Assembly: GCA_037179515.1 (NCBI GenBank)
Contig: JAXCGZ010011638.1
Location: 21,536-85,535 of the forward strand
Direction of reading: 5' to 3'
Length of the DNA stretch: 64,000 nt
Source of the DNA: Halocaridina rubra
Taxonomy: Eukaryota; Arthropoda; Malacostraca; Decapoda; Atyidae
Shown here: positions 22,629 to 38,100 of the stretch, piece after piece
Numbering within the stretch: position 1 is the first letter of the stretch
How the letters are laid out: each line of letters opens with the position of its first letter
Position numbers and translations under genes: made by a program
Notes under the pieces: model-generated
What the model was told of the DNA's origin: nothing
Seen by the model: the letters and a program-made list of their open reading frames with translations, nothing else
The model's database searches: none

Positions 22629-23991
22629 TGAATCATTTTTTACCCCGACCTGGACTCGAACCTAGGACTTATGATTACTAAGTCAAGGCGCTACCAATAA
22701 ACCAAAGAAGGTTAAAAGGAATCCAACCTTATAGCTTATATCTGCTATACTTAGGAATGAATGCATTCTATTTGAATGACACTATGTTCATATTTGAGAT
22801 TCCCCAACCTCACTCGTGGCTTCATTTTAGCATTTAATTCAATCCTAATCTCATTCGGGCCAAGAAATAACCAAATATGCACATTACATATTTTAAGACA
22901 TGAAACATTTTTTACCCCGAAAGGGACTCGAACCTAGGACTTATGATTACTAAGTCGAGGCACTACCACTACACCACAGAAGGTTAAAAGGAATCCAACC
23001 TTATAGCTTATATCTGCTATACTTTGGAATGAACGCATTCTATCTGAATGCCACTATGTTCATATTACAGATTCTCAAACCTAACTCGTGGCTTCATTTT
23101 AGCATTTAATTCAATTCCCAATCTCATTCGGGCCATCAAATAACCATATAAGCACATTACATATGTGAAAATATGAATCATTTTTTACCCCGACCGGGAC
23201 TCGAACCTAGGACTTATGATTACTAAGTCAAGGTTCTACCACTACACCACAGAAGGTTAAAAGGTATCCAACCTTATAGCTTATATCTGCTATACTTAGG
23301 AATGAACTCATTCTATCTGAATACCACTATGTTCATATTACAGATTCCCCAACCTCACTCGTGGCTTCATTTTAGCATTTAATTCAATTCCCAATCTCAT
23401 TTGGGCCATGAAATAACTAAATAAGCGCATTACATATGTGCAAACATGAATTATTTTTACCCCGACAGGTTCTCGAACCTAGGACTTATGATTACTAAGT
23501 CAAGGCGCTACCACTACACCACAGAAGGTTAAAAGGACTCCAACCTTATAGCTTATATCTGCTATACTTTGGAATGAACGCATTCTATCTGAATGCCAAT
23601 GTGTTCATATTACAGATTCCCCAACCTCACTCGTGGCTTCATTTTAGCATTTAATTCAATTCCCAATCTCATTCGGGCCATGAAATAACCAAATAAGCAC
23701 ATTACATATGTGAAAACATGAATCATTTATTACCCCGACTTGTTCTCGAACCTAGGACTTATGATTACTACGTCAAGGCGCTACCACTACAACACAGAAG
23801 GTTAAAAGGAATCCAACCTTATAGCTTATATCTGCTATACTTAGGAATGAATGCATTCTATTTGAATGCCACTATGTACATATTACAGATTCCCCAACCT
23901 CATTCGTGGCTTCATTTTAGCATTTAATTCAATTCCCAATCCCATTCGGGCTATGAAATAACCAAATAAGCACATTACATATGTGAAAACA
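22629..23991 (-). repeat. A-B-C-D-E run
   Basis: Starts: 22629, 22901, 23174, 23447, 23719. Order and diagnostic variants follow the first five types of the 11-mer. In the last unit the tRNA-like half is type E but the body resembles R (tgcattctatttg, tatgtacatatt), another chimera. Confidence 0.8.
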
Positions 23992-26900
23992 TGAATCATT
24001 TTTACCACGAACGGGACTCGAACCTAGGACTTATGATTACTAAGTCAAGGCGCTACAACTACACCACAAAAGGTTAAAAGGAATCCAACCTTATAGCTTA
24101 TATCAGCTATACTTTGGAATGAACTCATTCTATCTGAAATCCACTATGTTCATATTAGAGATTCCCCAACCTCATTCGTGGCTTCATTTTAGCATTTAAT
24201 TCAATTCCCAATCTCATTCGTGCCATGAAATAACCAAATATGCACATTACATATTTGAAAACATGAATCATTTAATACCCCGATCGGGACTCGAACATAG
24301 GACTTATGATTACTAAGTCAAGGTGCTACCACTACACCACAGAAGGTTAAAAGGAATCCAATCTTATAGCTTATATCTGCTATACTTAGGAATGAATGCA
24401 TTCTATCTGAATGCCACTATGTTCATATTTGAGATTCTCCAACCTCACTTGTGGCTTCATTTTAGCATTTAATTCAATCCTAATCTCATTCAGGCCATGA
24501 AATAACCAAATAAGCACATTACATATTTTAAAACATGAAACATTTTTTACTCCGGCCGGGACTCGAACCTAGGACTTATGATTACTAAGTCAAGGCGCTA
24601 CCACTACACCACAGAAGGTTAAAAGGAATCCAACCTTATAGCTTATATCTGCTATACATTTGAATGAACGCCTTCTATCTGAATGCCAATATGTTCATAT
24701 TACAGATTCCCCAACCTCACTCGTGGCTTCATTTTAGCATTTAATTCAATTCCCAATCTCATTCGGGCCATGAAATATCCAAATAAGCACATTACATATG
24801 TGAAAATATGAATCATTTTTTACCCCGACCAGGACTCGAACCTCGGACTTATGATTACTAAGTCAAGGCGCTACCACTACACCAGAGAAGGTTAAAAGGA
24901 ATCCAACCTTATAGCTTATATCTGCTATACTTTGGAATGAACGCATTCTATCTGAATGACACTATGTTCATATTACAGATTCCCCAACCTCACTCATGGC
25001 TTCATTTTAGTATTTAATTCAATTCCCAATCTCATTCGGGCCATGAAATAACCAAATAAGCACTTTACATATGTGAAAACATGAATTATTTTTACCCCGA
25101 CCGGGACTCGAACCTAGGACTTATGATTACTAAGTCAAGACGCTACCACTACACCACAGAAGGTTAAAAGGAATCCAACATTATAGCTTATATCTGATAT
25201 ACTTTGGAATGAACTCATTCTATCTGAATGCCACTATGTTCAAATTACATATTCCCCAACCTCACTCGTGGCTTCATTTTAGTATTTAATTCAATTCCCA
25301 ATCTCATTCGGGCCATGAAATAACCAAATAAGCTCATTACATATGTGAAAACATGAATCATTTTTACCCCGACCGGGACTCGAACCTAGGACTTATGATT
25401 ACTAAGTCAAGGCGCTACCACTACACCACAGAAGGTTAAAAGGAATCCAACATTATAGCTTATATCTGCTATACTTTGGAATGAACTCATTCTATCTGAA
25501 TACCACTATGTTCATATTACAGATTCCCCAACCTCATTCGTGGCTTCATTTTAGCATTTAATTCAAATCCCAATCTCATTCGGGCCATGAAATAACCAAA
25601 TAAGCACATTACATATGTGAAAACATGAATCATTTTTTACCCCGACCGTTACTCGAACCTAGGACTTATGATTACTAAGTCAAGGCGCTACCACTACACC
25701 ACAGAAGGTTAAAAGGAATCCATCCTTATAGCTTATATCTGCTATATTTTGGAATGAACGCATTCTATCTGAATGCCACTATGTTCATTTTACAAATTCC
25801 CCAACCTCACTCGTGGCTTCATTTTAGCATTTAATTCAATTCCCAATCTCATTCTAGCCATTAAATAACCAACTAAGTACATTACAAATGTGAAAACATG
25901 AATCATTTTTTACCCCGACTTGTTCTCGAACCTAGGACTTATGATTACTAAGTCAAGGCGCTACCACTACACCACAGAAGGTTAAAAGGAATCCAACCTT
26001 ATAGCTTATATCTGCTATACTTAGGGATGAACGCATTCTATCTGAATCCCACTATGTTCATATTACAGATTCCCCAACCTCACACGTGGCTTCATTTTAG
26101 CATTTAAATCAATTCCCAATCTCATTCGGGATATGAAATAACCAAATAAGCACATTACATATGTGAAAACATGAATAATTTTTTACCCCGACCCGGACTC
26201 GAACCTAGGACTTATGATTACTAAGTCATGGCGCTACCCCTACACCACAGAAGGTTAAAAGGAATCCAACCTTATAGCTTATATCTGCTATACTTAGGAA
26301 TGAATGCATTCTATCTGAATGCCACTATGTACATATTACAGATTCCCCAACCTCATTCGTGGCTTCATTTTAGCAGTTAATTCAATTCCCAATCTCATTC
26401 GGGATATGAAATAACCAAATAAGCACATTACATATGTGAAAACATGAATCATTTTTACCCCGACCGGGACTCGAACCTAGGACTTATGATTACTAAGTCA
26501 AGGCGCTACCACTACACCACAGAAGGTTAAAAGGAATCCAACATTATAGCTTATATCTGCTATACTTTGGAATGAACTCATTCTATCTGAAAGCCACTAT
26601 GTTCATATTACAGATTCGCCAACCTCATTCGTGGCTTCATTTTAGCATTTAATTCAATTCCCAATCTCATTCGTGCCATGAAATAACCAAATATGCACAT
26701 TACATATTTGAAAACATAAATCATTTAATACCCCGATCGGGAATCGAACATAGGACATATGATTACTAAGTCAAGGCGCTACCACTACACCACAGAAGGT
26801 TAAAAGGAATCCAACCTTATAGCTTATATCTGCTATACTTAGGAATGAATGCATTCTATCTGAATGCCATTATGTTCATATTTGAGATTCTCCAACCTCA

Positions 26901-29900
26901 CTTGTGGATTCATTTTAGCATTTAATTCAATCCTAATCTCATTCAGGCCATGAAATAACCAAATAAGCCCATTACATATTTTAAAACATGAAACATTTTT
27001 TACTCCGGCCGGGAATCGAACCTAGGACTTATGATTACTAAGTCAAGGCGCTACCACTACACCACAGAAGGTTAAAAGGAATCCAACCTTATAGCTTATA
27101 TCTGCTATACTTTTGAATGAACGCCTTCTATCTGAATGCCAATATGTTCATATTACAGATTCCCCAACCTCACTCGTGGCTTCATTTTAGCATTTAATTC
27201 AATTCCCAGTCTCATTCGGGCCATGAAATAACCAAATAAGCACATTACATATGTGAAAACATGAATCATTTTTTACCCTGACCAGGACTCGAACCTCGGA
27301 CTTATGATTACTAAGTCGAGGCGCTACCACAACACCAGAGAAGGTTAAAAGGAATCCAACCTTATATCTTATATCTGCTATACTTTGGAATGAACGCATT
27401 CTATCTGAATGACACTATGTTCATATTACAGATTCCCCAACCTCACTCGTGGCATCATTTTAGTATTTAATTCAATTCCCAATCTCATTCGGGCCATGAA
27501 ATAACCAAATAAGCACATTACATATGTGAAAACATGAATTATTTTTACCCCGACCGGGACTCGAACCTAGGACTTATGATTACTAAGTCAAGGCGCTACC
27601 ACTACACCACAGAAGTTTAAAAGGAATCCAACATTATAGCTTATATCTGCCATACTTTGGAATGAACTCATTCTATCTGAATGCCACTAAGTTCATATTA
27701 CAGATTCCCCAACCTCACTCGTGGCTTCATTTTAGCATTTAATTCAATTCCCAATCTCATTCGGGCCGTGAAATAACCATATTTGCACATTACATATGTG
27801 AAAACATGAATCATTTTTTACCCCGACCTGGACTCGAACCTAGTACTTATGATTACTAAGTCAAGGCGCTACCACTACACCACAGAAGGTTAAAAGGAAT
27901 CCAACCTTATAGCTTATATCTGCTATACTTTGGAATGAACGCATTCTATCTGAATGCCACTATGTTCATTTTACAGATTCCCCAACCTCACTTCTGGCTT
28001 CATTTTAGCATTTAATTCAATTCCCAATCTCATTCTAGCCATTAAATAACCAACTAAGCACATTACAAATGTGAAAACATGAATCATTTTTTACCCCTAA
28101 TTGTTCTCGAACCTAGGACTTATGATTACTAAGTCCAGGCGCTACCACTACACCACAGAAGGTTAAAAGGAATCCAACTTTATAACTTATATCTGCTATA
28201 CCTAGGAATGAACGCATTCTATCTGAATGCCACTATGTTCATATTACAGATTCCCCAACCTCACTCGTGGCTTCATTTTAGCATTTAAATCAATTCCAAA
28301 TCTCATTCGGGCCATGAAATAACCAAATAAGCACATTACATATGTGAAAACATGAATCATTTTTTACCCCGACCCGGACTCGAACCTAGGACTTATGATT
28401 ACTAAGTCATGGCGCTACCACTACAGCACAGAAGGTAAAAAGGAATCCAACCTTATAGCTTATATCTGCTATACTTAGGAATGAATGCATTCTATTTGAA
28501 TGCCACTATGTACATATTACAAATTCCCCAACCTCATTCGTGGCTTCATTTTAGCATTTAAATCAATTCCCAATCTCATTCGGGCAATGAAATAACTAAA
28601 TAAGCACATTACATATGTGAAAACATGAATCATTTTTACCCCGACAGGTTCTCGAACCTAGGACTTATGATTACTAAGTCAAGGCGCTACCACTACACCA
28701 CAGAAAGTTAAAAGGAATCCAACCTTATAGCTTATATCTGCTATACTTTGGAATGAACCCATTCTATCTGAATGCCAATGTGTTCATATTACAGATTCCC
28801 CAACCTCACTCGTGGCTTCATTTTAGCATTTAATTCAATTCCCAATCTCATTCGGGCCATGAAATAACCAAATAAGCACATTACATATGTGAAAACATGA
28901 ATCATTTTTTACCCCGACCGGGACTCGAACCTAGGACTTATGATTACTAAGTCAAGGCGCTACCACTACACCACAGAAGGTTAAAAGGAATCCAACCTTA
29001 TAGCTTATATCTGCTATACTTAGGAATGAACTCATTCTATCTGAATGCCACTATGTTCATTTTACAGATTCCCCAACCTCACTCGTGGCATCATTTTAGT
29101 ATTTAATTCAATTCCCAATCTCATTCGGGCCATGAAACAACCAAATAAGCACATTACATATGTGAAAACATGAATCATTTTTACCCCGACCGGGACTCGA
29201 ACCTAGGACTTATGATTACTAAGTCAAGGCGCTACCACTACACCACAGAAGGTTAAAAGGAATCCAACTTTATAACTTATATCTGCTATACTTTGGAATG
29301 AACGCATTCTATCTGAATGCCACTATGTTCATTTTACAGATTCCCCAACCTCACTCGTGGCTTCATTTTAGCATTTAATTCAATTCCCAATCTCATTCTA
29401 GCCATGAAATAACCAACTAAGCACATTACAAATGTGAAAACATGAATCATTTTTTACCCCGACTTGTTCTCGAACCTAGGACTTATGATTACTAAGTCAA
29501 GGCGCTACCACTACACCACAGAAGGTTAAAAGGAATCCAACCTTATAGCTTATATCTGCTATACTTAGGAATGAACGCATTCTATCTGAATGCAACTATG
29601 TTCATATTACAGATTCCCCAACCTCACTCGTGGCTTCATTTTAGCATTTAAATCAATTCCCAATCTCATTCGGGATATGAAATAACCAAATAAGCACATT
29701 ACATATTTTAAAACATGGAACATTTTTTACTCCGGCCGGGACTCGAACCTAGGACTTATGATTATTAAGTCAAGGCGCTACCACTACACCACAGAAGGTT
29801 AAAAGGAATCCAACCTTATAGCTTATATCTGCTATACTTTGGAATGAACGCATTCTATCTGAATGACACTATGTTCATATTACAGATTCCCCAACCTCAC

Positions 29901-31352
29901 TCCTGGCATCATTTTAGTATTTAATTCAATTCCCAATCTCATTCGGGCCATGAAATAACCAAATATGCACATTACATATGTGAAAACATGAATCATTTTT
30001 TACCCCGACCTGGACTCGAACCTTGGACTTATGATTACTAAGTCAAGGCGCTACCACTACACCACAGATGGTTAAAAGGAATCCAACCTTATAGCTTATA
30101 TCTGCTATACTTTTGGAATGAACGCATTCTATCTCAATGACTCTATGTTCATATTACAGATTCCCCAACCTTACTCGTGGCTTCATATTAGCATTTAATT
30201 CAATTCCCAATCTCATTCGGGAAATGAAATAACCAAATAAGCACATTATATGTGTGAAAACATGAATCATTTTTTACCCCGACCGGGACTCGAACCTAGG
30301 ACTTATGATTACTAAGTCAAGGTGCTACCACTACACCACAGAAGGTTAAAAGGAATCCAACCTTATAGCTTATATCTGCTATACTTAGGAATTAACTCAT
30401 TCTATCTGAATGCCACTATGTTCATATTACAGATTCCCCAACCTCACTCGTGGCTTCATTTTAGTATTTAATTCAATTCCTAATCTCAATCACGCCATGA
30501 AATAACCAAATAAGCACATTACATATGTGAAAACATGAATCATTTTTACCCCGACCGGGACACGAACCTAGGACTTATGATTACTAAGTTAAGGCGCTAC
30601 GACTACACCACAGAAGGTTAAAAGGAATCCAACATTATAGCTTATATCTGCTATACTTTGGAATGAACTCATTCTATCTGAATGCCACTTTGTTCATATT
30701 ACAGATTCCCCAACCTCATTCGTGGCTTCATTTTAGCATTTAATTCAAATCCCAATCTCGTTCGGGCCATGAAATAACCAAATAAGCACATTACATATGT
30801 GAAAACATGAATCATTTTTTACCCTGACCGGGACTCGAACCTAAGACTTATGATTACTAAGTCAAGGCGCTACCACTACACCACAGAAGGTTAAAAGGAA
30901 TCCAACCTTATAGCTTATATCTGCTATACTTTGGAATGAACGCATTCTATCTGAATGCCACTATGTTCATTTTACAGATTCCCCAACCTCACTTGTGGCT
31001 TCATTTTAGCATTTAATTCAATTCCCAATCTCATTCTAGCCATTAAATAACCAACTAAGCACATTACAAATGTGAAAACATGAATAATTTTTTATCCCGA
31101 ATTGTTCTCGAACCTAGGACTTATGACTACTAAGTCAAGGCGCTACCACTACACCACAGAAGGTTAAAAGGAATCCAACATTATAGTTATATCTGCTAAA
31201 CTTTGGAATGAACTCATTCTATCTGAATGAAACTATGTTCATATTACAGATTCCCCAACCTCATTCGTGGCTTCATTTTAGCATTTAATTCAAATCCCAA
31301 TCTCATTCGGAACATGAAATAACCAAAAAAGCAAATTACATATGTGAAAACA
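23992..31352 (-). repeat. Mixed-type zone of 27 monomers
   Basis: Starts: 23992, 24264, 24536, 24809, 25082, 25354, 25626, 25899, 26172, 26445, 26717, 26989, 27262, 27535, 27807, 28080, 28353, 28626, 28898, 29171, 29443, 29716, 29989, 30263, 30536, 30808, 31081. S (tttaataccccgatcgg), T (tttactccggcc) and U (ccaggactcgaacctcgg, accagag) run in order at 24264-24809 and 26717-27262. I see no clean higher-order period here. A 66-codon minus-strand frame at 27199-27399 looks incidental. Confidence 0.72.
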
Positions 31353-32171
31353 TGAATCATTTTTTACCCCGACCGGGACTCGAACCTAGGACTTATAATT
31401 ACTAAGTCTAGGAGCTACCACTACACCACAGAAGGTTGAAAGGAATCCAACCTTATAGCTTATATCTACTATGCTTAGGAATGAACTCATTCTATCTGAA
31501 TGCCAGTATGTTCATATTACAGATTCCCCAACCTCATTCGTGGCTTCATTTTAGCATTTAATTCAAATCCCAATCTCATTCGGAACATGAAATAACCAAA
31601 TAAGCACATTACATATGTGAAAACATGAATCATTTTTTACCCCGACCGGGACTCGTACCTAGGACTTATAATTACTAAGTCTAGGAGCTACCACTACACC
31701 ACAGAAGGTTGAAAGGAATCCAACCTTATAGCTTATATCTACTATACTTAGGAATGAACTCATTCTATCTGAATGCCAGTATGTTCATATTACAGATTCC
31801 CCAACCTCATTCGTGGCTTCATTTTAGCATTTAATTCAAATCCCAATCTCATTCGGAACATGAAATAACCAAATAAGCACATTACATATGTGAAAACATG
31901 AATTATTTTTTACCCCGACCGGGACTCGAACCTAGGACTTATAATTACTAAGTCTAGGAGCTACCACTACACCACAGAAGGTTGAAAGGAATCCAACCTT
32001 ATAGCTTATATCTACTATACTTAGGAATGAACTCATTCTATCTGAAAGCCACTATGTTCATATTACAGATTCCCCAACCTCACTCATGGCTTCATTTTAG
32101 CATTTAATTCAATTCCCAATCTCATTAGTGCCATGAAATAACCAAATATGCACATTACATATGTGAAAACA
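31353..32171 (-). repeat. Three consecutive near-identical monomers
   Basis: Units at 31353, 31626 and 31899 all carry cttataattactaag, tctaggagctacc, ggttgaaagg and tatctactat. The first two are alike through the whole body (gccagtatg, cggaacatg); the third switches to another body (gaaagccac). Elsewhere this type occurs singly (8190, 39535, 48531, 53986), so this is a local amplification. Confidence 0.82.
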
Positions 32172-35100
32172 TGAATCATTTAATACCCCGATCGGGACTC
32201 GAACATAGGACTTATGATTACTAAGTCAAGGCGTTACCACTACACCACAGAAGGTTAAAAGGAATCCAGCCTTATAGCTTATATCTGCTATACTTTGGAA
32301 TGAACGCATTCTATCTGAATGCCACTATGTTCATATTACAGATTCTCCAACCTAACTCGTGGCTTCATTTTAGCATTTAATTCAATTCCCAATCTCATTC
32401 GGGCCATCAAATAACCATATAAGCACATTACATATGTGAAAATATGAATCATTTTTTACCCCGACCGGGACTCGAACCTAGGACTTATGATTACTAAGTC
32501 AAGGTGCTACCACTACACCACAGAAGGTTAAAAGGTATCCAACCTTATAGCTTATATCTGCTATACTTAGGAATGAACGCATTCTATCTGAATGCCACTA
32601 TGTTCATATTACAGATTCCCCAACCTCACTCGTGGCTTCATTTTAGCATTTAATTCAATTCCCAATCTCATTTGGGCAATGAAATAACTAAATAAGCACA
32701 TTACATATGTGCAAACATGAATCATTTTTACCCCGACAGGTTCTCGAACCTAGGACTTATGATTACTAAGTCAAGGCGCTACCACTACACCACAGAAGGT
32801 TAAAAGGACTCCAACCTTATAGCTTATATCTGCTATACTTTGGAATGAACGCATTCTATCTGAATGCCAATGTGTTCATATTACAGATTCCCCAACCTCA
32901 CTCGTGGCTTCATTTTAGCATTTAATTCAATTCCCAATCTCATTCGGGCCATGAAATAACCAAATAAGCACATTACATATGTGAAAACATGAATCATTTA
33001 TTACCCCGACTTGTTCTCGAACCTAGGACTTATGATTACTACGTCAAGGCGCTACCACTACAACATAGAAGGTTAAAAGGAATCCAACCTTATAGCTTAT
33101 ATCTGCTATACTTAGGAATGAACGCCTTCTATCTGAATGGCACTATGTTCATATTAAAGATTTCCCAACCTTACTCGTCGCTTCATTTTAGCATTTAATT
33201 CAATTCCCAATCTCATTCGGGCTATGAAATAACCAAATAAGCACATTACATATGTGAAAACATGAATCATTTTTTACCCCGACTGGGACTCGAACCTAGG
33301 ACTTATGATTACTAAGTCAAGGCGCTACAACTACACCAGAGAAGGTTAAAAGGAATCCAACCTTATAGCTTATATCTGCTATACTTTGGAATGAACTCAT
33401 TCTATCTGAATGCCACTATGTTCATATTACAGATTCCCCAACCTCACTCGTGGCATCATTTTAGTATTTAATTCAATTCCCAATCTCATTCGAGCCATGA
33501 AATAACCAAATAAGCACATTACATATGTGAAAACATGAATCATTTTTACCCCGACCGGGACTCGAACCTAGGACTTATGATTACTAAGTCAAGGCGCTAC
33601 CACTACACCACAGAAGGTTAAAAGGAATCCAACTTTATAGCTTATATCTGCTATACTTTGGAATGAACGCATTCTATCTGAATGCCACTATGTTCATTTT
33701 ACAGATTCCCCAACCTCACTCGTGGCTTCATTTTAGCATTTAATTCAATTCCCAATCTCATTCTAGCCATGAAATAACCAACTAAGCACATTAAAAATGT
33801 GAAAACATGAATCATTTTTTACCCCGACTTGTTCTCGAACCTAGGACTTATGATTACTAAGTCAAGGCGCTACCACTACACCACAGAAGGTTAAAAGGAA
33901 TCCAACCTTATAGCTTATATCTGCTATACTTAGGAATAAACGCATATTATCTGAATGCCACTATGTTCATATTACAGATTCCCCAACCTCACTCGTGGCT
34001 TCATTTTAGCATTTAAATCAATTCCCAATCTCATTCGGGATATGAAATAACTAAATAAGCACATTATATATGTGAAAACATTAATCATTTTTTACCCCGA
34101 CCGGGAATCGAACCTAGGACTTATGATTACTAAGTCAAGGCGCTACCACTACACCACAGAAGGTTAAAAGGAATCCAACCTTATAGCTTATATCTGCTAT
34201 ACTTAGGAATGAACTCATTCTATCTGAATGCCACTATGTTCATATTACAGATTCCCCAACTTCACTCGTGGCTTCATTTTAGTATTTAATTCAATTCCCA
34301 ATCTCATTCGGGCCATGAAATAACCAAATAAGCACATTACATATGTGAAAACATGAATCATTTTTACCCCGACCGGGACTCGAACCTAGGACTTATGATT
34401 ACTAAGTCAAGGTGCTACCACTACACCACAGAAGGTTAAAAGGAATCCAACATTATAGCTTATATCTGCTATACTTTGGAATGAACTCATTCTATCTGAA
34501 TACCACTATGTTCATATTACAGATTTCCCAACCTCATTCGTGGCTTCATTTTAGCATTTAATTCAAATCCCAATCTCATTCGGGCCATGAAATAACCAAA
34601 TAAGCACATTACATATGTGAAAACATGAATCATTTCTTACCCCGACCGGGACTCGAACCTACGACTTATGATTACTAAGTCAAGGCGCTACCACTACACC
34701 ACAGAAGGTTAAAAGGAATCCAACCTTATAGCTTATATCTACTATACTTTGGAATGAACGCATTCAATCTGAATGCCACTATGTTCATTTTACAGATTCC
34801 CCAACCTCACTCGTGGCTTCATTTTAGTATTTAATTCAATTCCCAATCTCATTCGGGCCATAAAATAACCAACTAAGCACATTACAAATGTGAAAACATG
34901 AATCATTTTTTACCCCGACTTGTTCTCGAACCTAGGACTTATGATTACTAAGTCATGGTGCTACCACTACACCACAGAAGGTTAAAAGGAATCCAACCTT
35001 AAAGCTTATATCTGCTATACTTAGGAATGAATGCATTCTATTTGAATGCCACTATGTACATATTACAGATTCCCCAACCTCATTCGTGGCTTCATTTTAG

Positions 35101-38100
35101 CATTTAATTCAATTCCCAATCTCATTCGGGCCATGAAATAACCAAATAAGCACATTACATATGTGAAAACATGAATCATTTTTACCCCGAACGGGACTCG
35201 AACCTAGGACTTATGATTACTAAGTCAAGGCGCTACCACTACACCACAGAAGGTTAAAAGGAATCCAACATTATAGCTTATATCAGCTATACTTTGGAAT
35301 GAACTCATTCTATCTGAAATCCACTATGTTCATATTACAGATTCCCCAACATCATTCGTGGCTTCATTTTAGCATTTAATTCAATTCCCAATCTCATTCG
35401 TGCCATGAAATAACCAAATATGCACATTACATATTTGAAAACATGAATCATTTAATACCCCGATCGGGACTCGAACATAGGACTTATGATTACTAAGTCA
35501 AGGTGCTACCACTACACCACAGTAGGTTAAAAGGAATCCAATCTTATAGCTTATATCAGCTATACTTAGGAATGAATGCATTCTAACTGAATGCCACTAT
35601 GTTCATATTTGAGATTCTCCAACCTCACTTGTGGCTTCATTTTAGCATTTAATTCAATCCTAACCTCATTCGGGCCATGAAATAACCAAATAAGCACATT
35701 ACATATTTTAAAACATGAAACATTTTTTACTCCGGCCGGGACTCGAACCTAGGACTTATGATTACTAAGTCAAGGCGCTACCACTACACCACAGAAGGTT
35801 AAAAGGAATCCAACCTTATAGCTTATATCTGCTATACTTTTGAATGAACGCCTTCTATCTGAATGCCAATATGTTCATTTTACAGATTCCCCAACCTCAC
35901 TCGTGGCTTCATTTTAGCATTTAATTCAATTCCCAATCTCATTCGGACCATGAAATAACCAAATAAGCACATTATATATGTGAAAACATGAATCATTTTT
36001 TACCCCGACCAGGACTCGAACCTAGGACTTATGATTACTAAGTCGAGGCGCTACCACTACACCAGAGAAGGTTAAAAGGAATCCAACCTTATAGCTTATA
36101 TCTGCTATACTTTGGAATGAACGCATTCTATCTGAATGACACTATGTTCATATTACAGATTCCCCAACCTCACTCGTGGCATCATTTTAGTATTTAATTC
36201 AATTCCCAATCTCATTCGGGCCATGAAATAACCAAATAAGCACATTACATATGTGAAAACATGAATTATTTTTACCCCGACCGGGACTCGAACCTAGGAC
36301 TTATGATTACTAAGTCAAGGCGCTACCACTACACCACAGAAGGTTAAAAGGAATCCAACATTATAGCTTATATCTGCTATACTTTGGAATGAACTCATTC
36401 TATCTGAATGCCACTCTGTTCATATTACAGATTCCCCAACCTCACTCGTGGCTTCATTTTAGTATTTAATTCAATTCCCAATCTCATTCGGGCCATGAAA
36501 TAACCAAATAAGCACATTACATATGTGAAAACATGAATCATATTTTACCCCGACCCGGACTCGAACCTAGGACTTATGATTACTAAGTCATGGCGCTACC
36601 ACTACACCACAGAAGGTAAAAAGGAATCCAACCTTATAGCTTATATCTGCTATACTTAGGAATGACTGCATTCTATTTGAATGCCACTATGTACATATTA
36701 CAGATTCCCCAACCTCATTCGTGGCTTCATTTTAGCATTTAAATCAATTCCAAATCTCATTCGGGCAATGAAATAACTAAATAAGCACATTACATATGTG
36801 CAAGCATGAATCACTTTTTCCCCGACAGGTTCTCGAACCTAGGACTTATGATTACTAAGTCAAGGCGCTACCACTACACCACAGAAGGTTAAAAGGAATC
36901 CAGCCTTATAGCTTATATCTGCTATTCTTTGGAATGAACGCATTCTATCTGAATGCCAATGTGTTCATATTACAGATTCCCCAACCTCACTCGTGGCTTC
37001 ATATTAGCATTTAATTCAATTCCCAATCTCATTCGGGCCATGAAATAACCAAATAAGCACATTACATATGTGAAAACATGAATAATTTTTTACCCCGACC
37101 CGGACTCGAACCTAGGACTTATGATTACTAAGTCAAGGCGCTACAACTACACCACAGAAGGTTAAAAGGAATCCAACCTTATAGCTTATATCTGCTATAC
37201 TTTGGAATGAACTCATTCTATCTGAATGCCACTATGTTCATATTACAGATTCCCCAACCTCACTCGTGGCATCATTTTAGTATTTAATTCAATTCCCAAT
37301 CTCATTCGGGCCATGAAATAACCAAATAAGCACATTACATATGTGAAAACATGAATCATTTTTACCCCGACCGGGACTCGAACCTAGGACTTATGATTAC
37401 TAAGTCAAGGCGCTACCACTACACCACAGAAGATTAAAAGGAATCCAACTTTATAGCTTATATCTGCAATACTTTGGAATGAACACATTCTATCTGAATG
37501 CCACTATGTTCATTTTACAGATTCCCCAACCTCACCCGTGGCTTCATTTTAGCATTTAATTCAATTCCCAATCTCATTCTAGCCATGAAATAACCAACTA
37601 AGCACATTACAAATGTGAAAACATGAATCATTTTTTACCCCGACTTGTTCTCAAACCTAGGACTTATGATTACTAAGTCAAGGCGCTACCACTACACCAC
37701 AGAAGGTTAAAAGGAATCCAACCTTATAGCTTATATCTGCTATACTTAGGAATGAACGCATTCTATCTGAATGCAACTATGTTCATATTACAGATTCCCC
37801 AACCTCACTCGTGGCTTCATTTTAGCATTTAAATCAATTCACAATCTCATTCGGGATATGAAATAACCAAATAAGCACATTACATATATTTAAAACATGA
37901 AACATTTTTTACTCCGGCCGGGACTCGAACCTAGGACTTATGATTATTAAGTCAAGGCGCTACCACTACACCACAGAAGGTTAGAAGGAATCCAACCTTA
38001 TAGCTTATATCTGCTATACTTTTGGAATGAACGCATTCTATCTCAATGACTCTATGTTCATATTACAGATTCCCCAACCTTACTCGTGGCTTCATATTAG

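Noticed and set aside
27199..27399. 66-codon minus-strand frames (also 50922-51122 and 61283-61483) as genes
   Set aside because: They cross a U-type tRNA-like domain and its neighbour's end. Only a few U-type units stay open, and the protein has no recognisable features.
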